Notes: generated by a model not told the origin, from the letters alone. A stretch of 64,000 bases of DNA from Ancylobacter sp. TS-1 (GCF_009223885.1 NZ_CP045144.1:2840001-2904000), one strand, 5' to 3'. Counted from the stretch's first letter, positions 19,186 to 30,626 are shown. A program made the numbers and translations.

Positions 19186-19983
19186 GTGAAAACAGGCGAG
19201 GCCGCCGGAACGCCTGCCGCCGAGGGCGCGGACGGCGAGGCGCTGACCGACGATGCCTTTCTCGGCGGCCGGCTGAATCTCCTGCAGCCGGCGCGCGGCC
19301 ACCGCGCCGGGCACGACGCGATGCTGCTGGCGGCGAGCGCACCGGGCGAGGCGCGCCAGGCCGTCGATCTCGGCGCCGGGGTGGGGGCGGCCGGGCTCGC
19401 CTTCGCCGCGCGGGTGGCGGCGGCCATGGTGACGCTGGTCGAGATCGACCCCGCCACGGCGGCGCTGGCGGCCCGCAACGCGGCGCGCCAGACGCCCGGC
19501 CTCGCGGCGCGGGCACGGGTGGTGGTGGCCGACATCGCCACGCTCGGCCGCCCCTCCGGCCCGCCCGAGCCGGCGGCGCGGACGGCCGACCTCGTGATGA
19601 TGAACCCGCCCTTCAACGATCCGGCCCGGCACCGCGTCTCGCCGCATGCGCGCCGGGCGCTGGCGCATTCCGTTCCCGATGCGGGGCTGGAGACGTGGCT
19701 GCGCGCCGCCGAGCGGCTGCTGGCGCCGGGCGGGCGCCTCGCCCTGATCCACCGCCCCGAGGCCATCGAGGCGATACTGGCCGGGCTGAAGGGCCGTTTC
19801 GGTGCCGTGACGATTCGCCCGGTGTATCCCGCACCCGGCGCGCCCGCCCATCGCCTGCTGGTCGGCGCGGTCAAGGGAAGGCGGACAGCGCCGGTTCTCC
19901 TGCCCGGCCTCGTGCTGGCGGGGCAGGACGGGCGCCCGAGCGCCGAGGCCGAGCGCCTGCTGCGCGACGGCGAGGCGATCTAG
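19186..19983 (+). CDS. TrmN6-like SAM-dependent methyltransferase
   Basis: A 265-residue class I methyltransferase. It shows FLGGRLNLLQPARGHRAGHDAMLL, the SAM motif VDLGAGVGAAGLAFA, VEIDPATAALAARNA, and the N6-adenine catalytic motif MMNPPFND near residue 138. It resembles tRNA1(Val) adenine-37 N6-methyltransferase (YfiC/TrmN6), so a tRNA or rRNA base is the likely substrate. The start is GTG with GAGGGAG seven bases upstream. It follows DUF2007 closely and precedes the S49 peptidase. Confidence 0.85.
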   Translation: MKTGEAAGTPAAEGADGEALTDDAFLGGRLNLLQPARGHRAGHDAMLLAASAPGEARQAVDLGAGVGAAGLAFAARVAAAMVTLVEIDPATAALAARNAARQTPGLAARARVVVADIATLGRPSGPPEPAARTADLVMMNPPFNDPARHRVSPHARRALAHSVPDAGLETWLRAAERLLAPGGRLALIHRPEAIEAILAGLKGRFGAVTIRPVYPAPGAPAHRLLVGAVKGRRTAPVLLPGLVLAGQDGRPSAEAERLLRDGEAI

Positions 19984-20048
19984 CGCCCGGGACCCGTGCG
20001 CGCACAAGCCATCTGGCGCCGGGGGGAGGCGCGCCCTATTTTCCTGCG

Positions 20049-20945
20049 ATGGCCACAGCATCCTTCTTCGCCGAATTCCGCCGCCGCCTCGATCCGGTCC
20101 TGCCCGCCGCGCTGCGCGGCGACACCCCGGTCGTGCCGGTCGTCCGCCTCACCGGCGCCATCGGCATGGCGAGCCCGTTCCGCCCCGGCATCACCTTCGC
20201 CAACACCGCCCGCGCGCTGGAGCGCGCCTTCGCCGTAAAGGGCGCGAAGGCGGTGGCGCTGGTGATCAACTCGCCGGGCGGCTCGCCGGCGCAGTCCCAT
20301 CTCGTCTACCGGCGCATCCGGGCGCTGGCGCAGGAGAAGGAACTGCCCGTCATCGCCTTCGTCGAGGACGTGGCGGCCTCGGGCGGCTACATGCTCGCCT
20401 GCGCCGCCGACGAGATCGTCGCCGATACCTTCTCGATCGTCGGCTCGATCGGTGTGGTGAGCGCGGGCTTCGGCTTCACCGCCGCGCTGGAGAAGCTCGG
20501 CGTCGAGCGGCGCGTCTACACCGCCGGCACCCGCAAGGTGATGCTCGACCCGTTCCAGCCGGAGAAGGCGGAGGATGTCGAGCGTCTCAAGGCGATCCAG
20601 CAGGAGATCCACGGCGCCTTTGTGGGGCTGGTGAAAGAGCGGCGCGGCGACGTGCTGGCCGGCGACGAGGAAACCCTGTTCTCCGGCGAGTTCTGGACGG
20701 CGCCGCAGGCACAGGGCTTCGGCCTCGTCGACGCCATCGGCGACATGCGCTCGTTCCTGCGCGCCCGCTATGGCGAGAAGCTGCGCACGCCGCTGATCGA
20801 AACGAAGCCGGGCCTGTTCGGCCGGCGCTCGCCGGGGGTGATGGGCCTTGCCGCCGGAGCGGCCGGCGAGGCCGGCGCCGGCGCCGCGCAAGCTCTCATT
20901 TCCGCCGCAGAGGAACGCGCATTATGGGCGCGCTTCGGGCTCTGA
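20049..20945 (+). CDS. S49 family (SohB/SppA-like) serine peptidase
   Basis: A 298-residue peptidase of the signal-peptide-peptidase family. It shows LVINSPGGSPAQS, the nucleophile motif VAASGGYMLACAADEIVAD with Ser111, and a candidate general base Lys163 in TAGTRKVMLDPF; the 52-residue Ser-Lys spacing equals that of the B. subtilis SppA dyad. It has no N-terminal membrane anchor, unlike the second S49 gene in this window (42662-43642), so it may act in the cytoplasm or be peripheral. ATG 20049 is chosen; the open frame continues upstream without homology. Confidence 0.9.
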   Translation: MATASFFAEFRRRLDPVLPAALRGDTPVVPVVRLTGAIGMASPFRPGITFANTARALERAFAVKGAKAVALVINSPGGSPAQSHLVYRRIRALAQEKELPVIAFVEDVAASGGYMLACAADEIVADTFSIVGSIGVVSAGFGFTAALEKLGVERRVYTAGTRKVMLDPFQPEKAEDVERLKAIQQEIHGAFVGLVKERRGDVLAGDEETLFSGEFWTAPQAQGFGLVDAIGDMRSFLRARYGEKLRTPLIETKPGLFGRRSPGVMGLAAGAAGEAGAGAAQALISAAEERALWARFGL

Positions 20946-20982
20946 CGCGCCCGCTGCCGCCGCATCCGCTGGAACCTTGACC

Positions 20983-21177
20983 ATGCCGCCCGTCTTCATC
21001 GTCGCCCTCGGCGCTCTCGCCGCCGCCGCCCTGGTGAAGGTGCTCGCGCGCGAATCGCGCCGGGTCAACGCTGAGCTTGCCGCCCGGCGGCGCGACGAGG
21101 CCGCGGCGACGGACCCGCGCCGCGGCACGCTGCGCCGCGACCCGTCCACCGGCGAGTACCGGCCGGGCGATTCCTGA
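20983..21177 (+). CDS. Small membrane-anchored hypothetical protein
   Basis: A 64-residue protein with one N-terminal hydrophobic segment (FIVALGALAAAALVKVLA) and a charged cytoplasmic tail ending in RDPSTGEYRPGDS. It starts 37 bases after the S49 peptidase and is probably in its operon. It is of unknown function; the same kind of protein often follows this peptidase in related genomes. Confidence 0.65.
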   Translation: MPPVFIVALGALAAAALVKVLARESRRVNAELAARRRDEAAATDPRRGTLRRDPSTGEYRPGDS

Positions 21178-21211
21178 CGCCGCAGGGGGCTCGCGCGCCG
21201 GGCCGGCATTT

Positions 21212-21226
21212 CTGGAACGTATCCAG
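21212..21226. promoter_or_regulatory. Operator-like palindrome upstream of macAB
   Basis: An inverted repeat, CTGGA-ACGTA-TCCAG, lies about 100 bases before the macA start in an AT-richer patch. Palindromes of this shape are typical of TetR-family repressors that control efflux pumps. No regulator gene is adjacent, so the binding protein is unknown. Confidence 0.45.
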
Positions 21227-21322
21227 TTTATCTAGAGATTTCCGATCATTACCGCGAATTCACTTTGTCCGGCGCGGGTGGCGTCCTATCCCGTGAAAGG
21301 GGCTGGCGACGGGAGCGAGGCA

Positions 21323-22519
21323 ATGTTGCAGCGGGCGGAGAGCGAGTGGACCGGCGAAGGCGGACTGCGCCGCCGCAGGCGTGCGCGCTGGCCGCTGGGC
21401 GTGTTCCTCGTCGCGCTCGCCGCTGCCGGGCTCTACGGCTATTACCGCTACGCCCATACCGCCGAGCCGGCGGCACCCGGCTTCCAGACCGCCACGGTCG
21501 AGCTTGGCGACATCGCATCGACGGTGAACGCCATCGCCAAGATGCAGCCCAAGACCTATGTCGACGTCGGCACCCAGGTTTCCGGCCAGCTGCGCGTCAT
21601 CCATCCCGAGGTGGGCGATGTGGTGAATAAGGGCGACCTGCTCGCCGAGATAGACCCCACCGTCTATCAGACCCGCGTCGCCGGCGACCGCGCCAGTCTC
21701 GACAATCTGCGCGCCCAGCTCGCGCAGGCGCAGGCCCAGCTCACCCTCGACCGGCTGCGCAACGAGCGCGCCCAGCAGCTCCTGAAGAACCAGTCCGGCA
21801 GCAAGGACGCCGCCGACGCCGCCGAGGCGACCGAGCGCATCAGCGAGGCCAAGATCGACGCGTTGAAGGCGCAGATCGCCCAGACCCAGGCGACGCTCGA
21901 CGGCGACCTCGCCAATCTCGGTTACACCAAGATCTACGCGCCGATGGACGGCACGGTGGTATCGATCACCGCCCGCGAGGGCTCGACGCTCAACGCCAAC
22001 CAGTCCGCCCCCATCGTGCTGCGCATCGCCGATTTGCAGACCATGACCGTCACCGCGCAGGTGGCCGAGGGCGACATCCCGAAGGTCACGATCGGCACGC
22101 CGGCCTCCTTCTCCACCCTCGGCCTGCCCGACCGGCGCTGGCGTGGCACGGTGCGGCAGATCGAGCCGACGCCGACCATCGTCAACGATGTGGTGCTCTA
22201 CAACGTGCTTGTCGACGTGCCGAACGAGGACCTGACCCTGATGACCGACATGACGGCGCAGGTGTTCTTCCGCCTCGGCGAGGCCAGGGGCGTGCCGCTG
22301 GTGCCGAGCGCCGCCGTGCGCACCGCCCGCGACGGCACCCAGAGCGTGCGCGTGCTGACCACGCAGGGGCCGCAGGAGCGCAGCGTGAAGACCGGCCTGT
22401 CGAACCGCAGCCAGACGCAGATCGTCGAGGGACTGTCGCCGGGCGAGACCGTGATTCTCGGCACCGGGCCGGCGCCGGCCCGGCCGGCCGGGCCGCGCAT
22501 GCCCCCGCGCCTCGGCTGA
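21323..22519 (+). CDS. macA: MacA-type periplasmic adaptor (membrane fusion protein)
   Basis: A 398-residue HlyD/MFP protein. It has an N-terminal cytoplasmic arginine cluster, one transmembrane helix (WPLGVFLVALAAAGLYGYY), a lipoyl half-motif (VDVGTQVSGQLRVIHPEVGDVVNKGDLLAEID), a long alpha-hairpin rich in Gln/Ala (residues ~115-185), the second lipoyl half (IYAPMDGTVVSI) and a beta-barrel domain. It links the MacB ABC transporter to an outer-membrane TolC, which is not in the window. ATG 21323 has GAGCGAGG upstream; an in-frame GTG at 21278 is less likely. It sits nine bases before macB. Confidence 0.92.
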   Translation: MLQRAESEWTGEGGLRRRRRARWPLGVFLVALAAAGLYGYYRYAHTAEPAAPGFQTATVELGDIASTVNAIAKMQPKTYVDVGTQVSGQLRVIHPEVGDVVNKGDLLAEIDPTVYQTRVAGDRASLDNLRAQLAQAQAQLTLDRLRNERAQQLLKNQSGSKDAADAAEATERISEAKIDALKAQIAQTQATLDGDLANLGYTKIYAPMDGTVVSITAREGSTLNANQSAPIVLRIADLQTMTVTAQVAEGDIPKVTIGTPASFSTLGLPDRRWRGTVRQIEPTPTIVNDVVLYNVLVDVPNEDLTLMTDMTAQVFFRLGEARGVPLVPSAAVRTARDGTQSVRVLTTQGPQERSVKTGLSNRSQTQIVEGLSPGETVILGTGPAPARPAGPRMPPRLG

Positions 22520-22528
22520 GGACAGGCG

Positions 22529-24523
<1,995 letters not shown>

Positions 24524-24538
24524 GGGGCGGCCAGTCCC

Positions 24539-24633
24539 GTCATCCCGGAACGGCCGACAGGCCGTATCCGGGATCGTCCGCCAGTTCCGGGATGCGATCC
24601 CGGCTCTCCGGCTGCGCCTGCGGCCGGGATGAC
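24539..24633. repeat. REP-like composite palindrome, copy A
   Basis: Bounded by GTCATCCCGG and CCGGGATGAC, it encloses two hairpins: one with arms ATCCCGGAACGGCC and GGCCGTATCCGGGAT, and one with arms ATCCCGGC and GCCGGGAT. It lies between macB and purD. This is one of six related copies in the window. Confidence 0.85.
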
Positions 24634-24721
24634 CGGCGCGAGGCACGTCCATAACCCTTGCCCCCCGTCGCCCGAACGTTTAGGCGAAAACGACACGCTG
24701 GCGTAGCAAGGGGCATCGCGC

Positions 24722-25987
24722 ATGAACGTTCTTCTGCTCGGCTCGGGTGGCCGCGAGCATGCGCTCGCCTGGAAGCTGGCGCAGAGCCCGCTGATGGGGA
24801 AGTTCCTCGCCGTTCCCGGCAATCCGGGCATTGCCGAGCATGCGACCTGTATCGAGACCATCCCGCTCACCGACCATGACGCCATCGTCACGCTTTGCCT
24901 CGCCGAGAGCATCGACCTGGTGGTGGTCGGCCCCGAGGCGCCCCTCGTCGACGGCCTCGCCGACCGCCTGATCAACGAGGGCATCCCGGTCTTCGGCCCG
25001 CGCCGGGTGGCGGCGCAGCTCGAAGGCTCCAAGCTGTTCACCAAGGAACTGTGCAAGGCGCACGCGATCCCGACCGCCGCCTTCGGCCGCTTCACCGAGC
25101 CGGAGGAGGCGCGCGCCTTCGTCCAGCGCCACGGCGCCCCCATCGTGCTGAAGGCGGACGGGCTGATGGCCGGCAAGGGGGTGATCGTCGCCCTCACGCT
25201 GGAGGAGGCGCTCGCCGGGGTCGACGAGGTGTTCGCCATGGGCGGGCCGGGCACCGAGATGCTGATCGAGGAATTCCTCGAGGGCGAGGAGGTTTCGTTC
25301 TTCTGCCTCGTGGACGGCGAGACCGTGCTGCCCTTCGGCTCGGCGCAGGACCACAAGCGCGCCTTCGACGGCGACGAAGGGCCGAACACCGGCGGCATGG
25401 GCGCCTACTCGCCCGCCCCGGTGTTCACCCCCGAGCTGGAGCGGCGCACGCTGCACGAGATCATCAAGCCGACGGTGCGCGCGCTCGCCGATGCCGCCAG
25501 CGCCTATCATGGCGTGCTGTTCGCCGGGCTGATGATCACCCGCGAGGGGCCCAAGCTGATCGAATACAATGTCCGCTTCGGGGATCCCGAGTGTCAGGTG
25601 CTGCTGATGCGGCTGGAGGGCGACCTGCTGCCCCTCCTGCATGCCGTCGCCACCGGCCGGCTGGAGGACCAGCCGGTTCCGCTGAAGGCCGACACGGCCA
25701 TCGCCGTCGTCATGGCAACGCGCGGCTATCCCGGCGACTACCCGAAGGGCTCGCGCATCGGCGGCCTCGCGGCGGCCGGGACCATACCGGGCGCGAAGGT
25801 GTTCCACGCCGGCACCATGCGGTCGGGCGAAGATATCCTCGCCAATGGCGGGCGCGTGCTCAATGTCGCCGCCGTCGGCGCCAATGTCGCCGAGGCGCGC
25901 GAGCGGGCCTATGACGCGGTGGCTCGCATCGACTGGCCGGAAGGCTTCTGCCGCCACGACATCGCCTGGCGCGCGCTGACCGACTAA
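24722..25987 (+). CDS. purD: Phosphoribosylamine-glycine ligase (GAR synthetase)
   Basis: A 421-residue ATP-grasp enzyme for the second step of purine synthesis. It shows [40 protein letters not shown], the ATP-grasp segment [17 protein letters not shown], and the PurD fingerprint [18 protein letters not shown]. Length is normal. It stands alone, with no other pur gene in the window. Confidence 0.98.
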   Translation: MNVLLLGSGGREHALAWKLAQSPLMGKFLAVPGNPGIAEHATCIETIPLTDHDAIVTLCLAESIDLVVVGPEAPLVDGLADRLINEGIPVFGPRRVAAQLEGSKLFTKELCKAHAIPTAAFGRFTEPEEARAFVQRHGAPIVLKADGLMAGKGVIVALTLEEALAGVDEVFAMGGPGTEMLIEEFLEGEEVSFFCLVDGETVLPFGSAQDHKRAFDGDEGPNTGGMGAYSPAPVFTPELERRTLHEIIKPTVRALADAASAYHGVLFAGLMITREGPKLIEYNVRFGDPECQVLLMRLEGDLLPLLHAVATGRLEDQPVPLKADTAIAVVMATRGYPGDYPKGSRIGGLAAAGTIPGAKVFHAGTMRSGEDILANGGRVLNVAAVGANVAEARERAYDAVARIDWPEGFCRHDIAWRALTD

Positions 25988-26088
25988 GGCGCCGCCTCGC
26001 CCGGTTTTCGCGCGGTCGTCTCTGGCGCCACAGCCGGCGCAAGCCCATCTTCAAACAAATGCCGCGCTTCCGTGGCAAGGGCGACGCC

Positions 26089-27102
26089 ATGGACGATTCC
26101 AGCACAGCCATGCGGCATCGTGCGCCCTCCGGGCGCCGCCCTCCGCACGAGACCGAACCGGACCGGGACGCGCCGCAGGAGATGCGCGGGCGCGAGGCGC
26201 CGCCGCCGCGCACGCCCCGTCGCGCCGGGCTGCCCGTGCCCACCGGCGACGCGCCGCTGCCGGTGCCCGCGCGCCAGGGCGGCCCCACGCTGGCCCTCGC
26301 TCTCGGCTCGGGCGGGGCGCGTGGGCTGTCCCATATCCTCGTTCTGGAGGCGCTGGACGAGCTTGGCGTGCGCCCGGCGGCGCTGGCCGGCGCCTCCATC
26401 GGCGCGCTGTTCGCCAGCGTCTATGCGGCCGGCATGCCGGCGCGCGAGATCCGCCAGCTCACCCTGCATACATTGCGCAACCGTGGCGAGGTGATGCGCC
26501 GCCTGCTCGCCGCCCGCGTCGGGCGCATCGCCGACCTGTTCGGCGCCGGGCTCGGCAATCCGGTGCTGATCGACGCCGAGCGCTTCATCGAGGGCTTCCT
26601 GCCCGAAACGGTGCCGCAGACCTTCGAGGAACTGTCGATCCCGCTGCAGGTGGTGGCGACCGATTACTGGGAGCGCTGCGAGCGCACCTTCGGCGCCGGG
26701 CCGATCCGCCCGGCGGTGGCGGCCTCGCTCGCCATTCCCGGCCTCATCCGCCCGGTGCAGCATGACGGCCACACGCTGGTCGACGGCGGCGCGGTCAATC
26801 CGCTGCCCTTCGACCTGCTGCGCGGCCGGGCCGACATTGTGCTGGCGGTCGACATCACCGGCGGCCATGGCGGGGAGACGCGCGGCGTGCCGGCGCCGTT
26901 CGACGCCATGTTCGCCACCTTGCAGATCATGGCGAGCGCCATTGTCGGCGAGAAGCTGAAGGCGGGCGCGCCGGACATGCTGATCCGCCCCAACGTGCAC
27001 GATTTCCGGGTGCTCGACTTCTTCCGCGCCGCCGCCATCCTCAAGGCCGCCGAGCCGGCGAAGGACGAAGTGAAGCGCCGGCTGGAACTCGTGCTGGGCT
27101 GA
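26089..27102 (+). CDS. Patatin-like phospholipase (RssA-type)
   Basis: A 337-residue serine lipid acyl hydrolase of the patatin family. The oxyanion-hole motif GSGGARG lies near residue 73, the nucleophile Ser103 in GASIG, and the catalytic Asp in VDGGAVNPLP. The first ~60 residues are Pro/Arg-rich and probably disordered. ATG 26089 has AAGGG upstream; ATG 26059 lacks a site. The substrate is unknown; bacterial relatives act on phospholipids. Confidence 0.9.
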   Translation: MDDSSTAMRHRAPSGRRPPHETEPDRDAPQEMRGREAPPPRTPRRAGLPVPTGDAPLPVPARQGGPTLALALGSGGARGLSHILVLEALDELGVRPAALAGASIGALFASVYAAGMPAREIRQLTLHTLRNRGEVMRRLLAARVGRIADLFGAGLGNPVLIDAERFIEGFLPETVPQTFEELSIPLQVVATDYWERCERTFGAGPIRPAVAASLAIPGLIRPVQHDGHTLVDGGAVNPLPFDLLRGRADIVLAVDITGGHGGETRGVPAPFDAMFATLQIMASAIVGEKLKAGAPDMLIRPNVHDFRVLDFFRAAAILKAAEPAKDEVKRRLELVLG

Positions 27103-27138
27103 TCGCGTCCTCCTGACGGCGGGCGCGATGGTCGGGGT

Positions 27139-27645
27139 CTAAAGCTTGCCCGGCCAGCGGCGCCCGGAGAAGAATTCCCGCAGCAATTCGGCGGATTCGC
27201 GTTCGCCGAGGCCGCCATAGGTGTCCGGCCGATGGTGGCAGGTGGGCTGCGCGAAGAAGCGCACGCCGCTTTCCACCGCCCCGCCCTTGGGGTCGGGGGC
27301 GCCGTAATAGACCCGCCGCAGCCGGGCGAAGGAAATGGCGCCGGCGCACATGGTGCAGGGCTCCAGCGTGACGTAGAGGTCGCATTCGGCCAGCCGGTCA
27401 TTGCCGAGCACCGAGGCGGCGGCGCGGATCACCACCATCTCCGCATGGGCGGTGGGGTCGGCCAGCTCGCGCATGCGGTTGCCCTCGGCGGCGAGTGCGA
27501 TACCGTTGCGCACCAGCACGGCGCCCACCGGAACCTCGCCGCGCGCGCCGGCCTTGGCCGCCTCGGCCAGCGCCAGCAGCATGAAATCGGTGCGCGCCTG
27601 GCCGGTGCCGGAACCGCCCGCCTGGTCCGATCTGTTCTTCGTCAC
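27139..27645 (-). CDS. tadA: tRNA-specific adenosine deaminase TadA
   Basis: A 168-residue zinc enzyme that converts A34 of tRNA-Arg(ACG) to inosine. It shows the catalytic motif PTAHAEM with Zn ligand His and proton-shuttle Glu, and the second Zn motif LEPCTMCAGA. The start is GTG with AGAGGG upstream; a Met at residue 21 is the alternative and would match the more compact family start. It is divergent from the pseudouridine synthase gene, with a 78-base gap. Confidence 0.93.
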   Translation of the reverse strand: MTKNRSDQAGGSGTGQARTDFMLLALAEAAKAGARGEVPVGAVLVRNGIALAAEGNRMRELADPTAHAEMVVIRAAASVLGNDRLAECDLYVTLEPCTMCAGAISFARLRRVYYGAPDPKGGAVESGVRFFAQPTCHHRPDTYGGLGERESAELLREFFSGRRWPGKL

Positions 27646-27723
27646 GGCCCTCTACTCGCCAAAAGCTCGCTTCCCCTCGCAGGACATGGTAGCACCCGCC
27701 GCCCGGAGACCGGATCAATCCCC

Positions 27724-29943
27724 ATGCCCAAAAACACGCCGCCCCGCAAGGATCTCAACCGCGTGCCGCGCGCGCCCCGCTCTTTGGAGCCGGCCGAGCC
27801 GCGCGAGGCCGAGCGCGTCGCCAAGGTCGTCGCCCGCGCCGGCCTCGGCTCGCGCCGCGAGATCGAGGAGTGGATTCTCGCCGGGCGGGTCGCGGTGAAC
27901 GGCGAGATTCTCGCCAGCCCCGCCCGCACCGTGACCGCCGAGGACGCGATCACCGTGGACGGCGTGCCGCTGCCGGACCGGGAGCGTACCCGCCTATTCA
28001 TGTACCACAAGCCCAAGGGCGTGGTGACGACCAACTACGATCCCGAGGGGCGTCCGACCCTGTTCGAGATCCTGCCCCCCGGCCTGCCGCGCCTCGTTTC
28101 GGTCGGCCGGCTCGACCTCACCACCGAGGGGCTGATCCTGCTCACCAATGATGGCGGCCTCTCGCGCGTGCTGGAGCTGCCGGAGACCGGCTGGCTGCGG
28201 CGCTACCGGGTGCGCGCCAAGGGCGAGATCACCCAGGACAAGCTCGACGCGCTGATCCGCGGCATCACTGTCGACGGCGTTCATTACGGCCCGATCGAGG
28301 CCAAGCTCGACCGCGTGCAGGGCGCCAATTCCTGGCTGACGCTGGCGCTGCGCGAGGGCAAGAACCGCGAAGTGCGCAACGTGCTGGGCAGCCTCGGCCT
28401 CGACGTCAACCGGCTGATCCGCCTCTCCTACGGCCCGTTCCAGCTCGGCGAGCTGCCGCAGGGCGAGGTTGAGGAAGTGAAGACCCGCGTGCTGGCCGAC
28501 CAGCTCGGCGAGACGCTGGCCGCCGCCGCCGGCGCGGATTTCGAGGGCCCGCTGTTCAACCATGGCGAGGACGAGGCGCCCCACAAGCCGTCCAAGGCGC
28601 GCTACGCCAAGGCCGAGGGCTCCGAGGACCGCCACCGCCGCCGTCCCATCGACACCGAGCCGGGCGAGGGCCGCAGCGTTTCCGCCGGCCTCGTGGCGGA
28701 CCGCAAGGGCCGCAAGGTGCTGGTGCAGCGCGTGCGCTCGACCGAGCCGGAACCCGCGCCCGAGGCGCCGCGCGCCCGGCCCGAGAATGCCCGTGAGGAA
28801 ACGCGCGGCGGCGTACGCGGGGGCGAACGCACCTTCCGCAAGCGCCCCGAGCGGTCTGAGCGTCCCGAACGCCCCTTCGCCGCCGGCGAGGAGGGCGCCG
28901 TACCCGCGGACACGTTCCGCGAGGAGCGCCCGGCCCGTGGGCGCGCGGCGACCAGCCGCGACCGCAAGGCCGCCGGCCCGCGTCCCTCGCGTCCCCGTCC
29001 CGATACGGCGCGCCCCGATGCGGTACGCCCCGAGCGCGACGGCGAGGCGGGCGAGCGCCCGTTCCGCGCCCGCACCGAGCGGCCCGCCCGGCAGGAGCGT
29101 CCGCGCGAGGAGCGCGGGGAACGGCCTTTCCGCTCCGGCCCCGAGCGTGGCGAGCGTCCCGACCGTCCGTTCCGCGAGCGTGCCCCGCGTCCCGAGGGCG
29201 AGCGTCCCCCCCGCCGCGAGCGCCCCGAGGGCGCCCGTCCCTATCGCGGCGAGGCGACCGACCGGCCCTATTCCGGCCGGGTGAAATCCGAGCAGTCGCG
29301 CCACCGCTCTCCCCGCCGCTTCGAGGAATCCGAGGGCGGGCGCGGGTCGGGCGAACGCACTACCGGCGAGCGGCCTTTCCGCTCCAGTCCCGAGCGCGGC
29401 GAGCGGCCGGCCCGTTCGGGGAGCGAGCGCCCGTTCCGCGAGCGGGCGCCGCATCCCGAGGGTGAGCGTCCCGCGCGCGAGAACCGTCCCTTCCGTGAGC
29501 GGGCGCCGCGCCCCGAGGGTGAGCGTCCGTTCCGCTCCCGTGACGATCGCTCGCCGCGCGATAACCGTCCGCCCCGCGACGACCGCGCCCCGCGCGGCGA
29601 CCGGCCGTTCCGGGACAAGCCGTCGGGCGGGCGTTCCTTCGGGGACAGGCCCTCCGGTGACAGGCCTTCCGGGGACAGGTCTTCCAGCGACAGGCCCGCC
29701 GGCGGCCGGACCTTTGGCAAGGGCGGTGCGGGCAAGGGTGGCGCGGGCAGAAGCTTCGGCGCCAAGAATTTCGCCGACAAGCCGGGCGGGCGCCCGGCCG
29801 GTGGCAAGCCCGGCGGTCGCCCGGGTGGCGGCAAGCCGGGAGGTCGTCCGACCGGCGGCAAGCCCGGTGGCGGCAAGCCCGGCGGTGGCAGTTCTGGCGG
29901 CGGCAAGCCGGGCGGGCGTCCGCCCCGCGCCCCGCGCGGCTGA
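27724..29943 (+). CDS. rluB: RluB-type 23S rRNA pseudouridine synthase with very long disordered tail
   Basis: A 739-residue protein. Residues 1-275 are a complete RsuA/RluB/RluE enzyme: an S4 domain (VVARAGLGSRREIEEWILAGRVAVNG), the catalytic motif VGRLDLTTEGLILLTND with Asp131, and GKNREVRNVLGSLGLDVNRLIR. RluB makes psi-2605 in 23S rRNA. Residues ~276-739 (63% of the protein) are low-complexity: first Arg/Pro/Glu-rich with many ERPFR- and RPEGERP-type repeats, then a Gly/Lys/Pro-rich end (GGKPGG repeats). This basic tail is presumably disordered and RNA-binding. Tails are common in alphaproteobacterial relatives but this one is long. rsmD follows by 11 bases. Confidence 0.9.
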   Translation: MPKNTPPRKDLNRVPRAPRSLEPAEPREAERVAKVVARAGLGSRREIEEWILAGRVAVNGEILASPARTVTAEDAITVDGVPLPDRERTRLFMYHKPKGVVTTNYDPEGRPTLFEILPPGLPRLVSVGRLDLTTEGLILLTNDGGLSRVLELPETGWLRRYRVRAKGEITQDKLDALIRGITVDGVHYGPIEAKLDRVQGANSWLTLALREGKNREVRNVLGSLGLDVNRLIRLSYGPFQLGELPQGEVEEVKTRVLADQLGETLAAAAGADFEGPLFNHGEDEAPHKPSKARYAKAEGSEDRHRRRPIDTEPGEGRSVSAGLVADRKGRKVLVQRVRSTEPEPAPEAPRARPENAREETRGGVRGGERTFRKRPERSERPERPFAAGEEGAVPADTFREERPARGRAATSRDRKAAGPRPSRPRPDTARPDAVRPERDGEAGERPFRARTERPARQERPREERGERPFRSGPERGERPDRPFRERAPRPEGERPPRRERPEGARPYRGEATDRPYSGRVKSEQSRHRSPRRFEESEGGRGSGERTTGERPFRSSPERGERPARSGSERPFRERAPHPEGERPARENRPFRERAPRPEGERPFRSRDDRSPRDNRPPRDDRAPRGDRPFRDKPSGGRSFGDRPSGDRPSGDRSSSDRPAGGRTFGKGGAGKGGAGRSFGAKNFADKPGGRPAGGKPGGRPGGGKPGGRPTGGKPGGGKPGGGSSGGGKPGGRPPRAPRG

Positions 29944-29954
29944 GCGGCGCGCCG

Positions 29955-30512
29955 ATGCGCATCGTCGGTGGCCGTTTCCGGGGCCGGACGCTGCACGGTC
30001 CGACCTCCAGCGCGACGCGGCCGACCTCCGACCGGCTGCGCGAGGCGCTGTTCAACGTGCTCGCCCATGCCTATGAGGACGCGGCCGACGGCGCGCGGGT
30101 GCTCGACCTGTTCGCCGGCACCGGCGCGCTGGGGCTGGAGGCGCTCTCGCGCGGGGCGCGCTTCGCTGTCTTCGTGGACGAGGCGCCGGAGCCGCGCGCG
30201 CTGATCCGCGCCAATGTCGAGACGCTCGGCGTCGGCGGCATCACCCGCATCTTCCGCCGCGACGCCACCAAGCTCGGCACCGCGCTGGCCAGCGATTCCT
30301 TCGATCTCGTCTTCTGCGATCCCCCCTACGGCCGGGGCCTCGCCGGCAAGGCGCTGGAAAGCGCGCGCGCCGGCAACTGGCTGGCGCCGGGGGCCCTCGT
30401 CATCGTCGAGGAGGCCACGGAAGCAGCCTTCGCCGCGCCGGACGGCTTCGAGGAACTGGAGCGCCGCCGCTACGATGCCAGCGAGGCGATCTTTTTGCGC
30501 GCGCCGGGCTGA
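29955..30512 (+). CDS. rsmD: 16S rRNA (guanine(966)-N2)-methyltransferase
   Basis: A 185-residue SAM-dependent enzyme. It shows MRIVGGRFRGRTL at the start, TRPTSDRLREALFNVL, the SAM-binding motif VLDLFAGTGALGLEALSRGA, and the catalytic DPPYGRG at residues ~122-128. It methylates G966 of 16S rRNA in the 30S head. Start and length fit the family. It follows the pseudouridine synthase by 11 bases, so the two rRNA modification genes are probably one unit. Confidence 0.95.
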   Translation: MRIVGGRFRGRTLHGPTSSATRPTSDRLREALFNVLAHAYEDAADGARVLDLFAGTGALGLEALSRGARFAVFVDEAPEPRALIRANVETLGVGGITRIFRRDATKLGTALASDSFDLVFCDPPYGRGLAGKALESARAGNWLAPGALVIVEEATEAAFAAPDGFEELERRRYDASEAIFLRAPG

Positions 30513-30517
30513 TGGCC

Positions 30518-30607
30518 GTCATCCCGGACGGCCGGAGGTCGATCCGGGATCGCAGGCAGAATGGCGAGCGATCCCGGCTCTGCGGCTTCGCCTTCGGCCG
30601 GGATGAC
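30518..30607. repeat. REP-like composite palindrome, copy B
   Basis: Same architecture as the other copies, bounded by GTCATCCCGG and CCGGGATGAC. It lies between the convergent rsmD and alpha/beta hydrolase genes, where it could stop transcription from both sides. Confidence 0.85.
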
Positions 30608-30626
30608 GGGAAAGGGGGCCGCCCCC

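Noticed and set aside
29157..29930. Repeated DNA motifs that could be taken for a repeat array or CRISPR
   Set aside because: They encode the low-complexity tail of the RluB-type protein, are in frame, and have irregular lengths without unique spacers.
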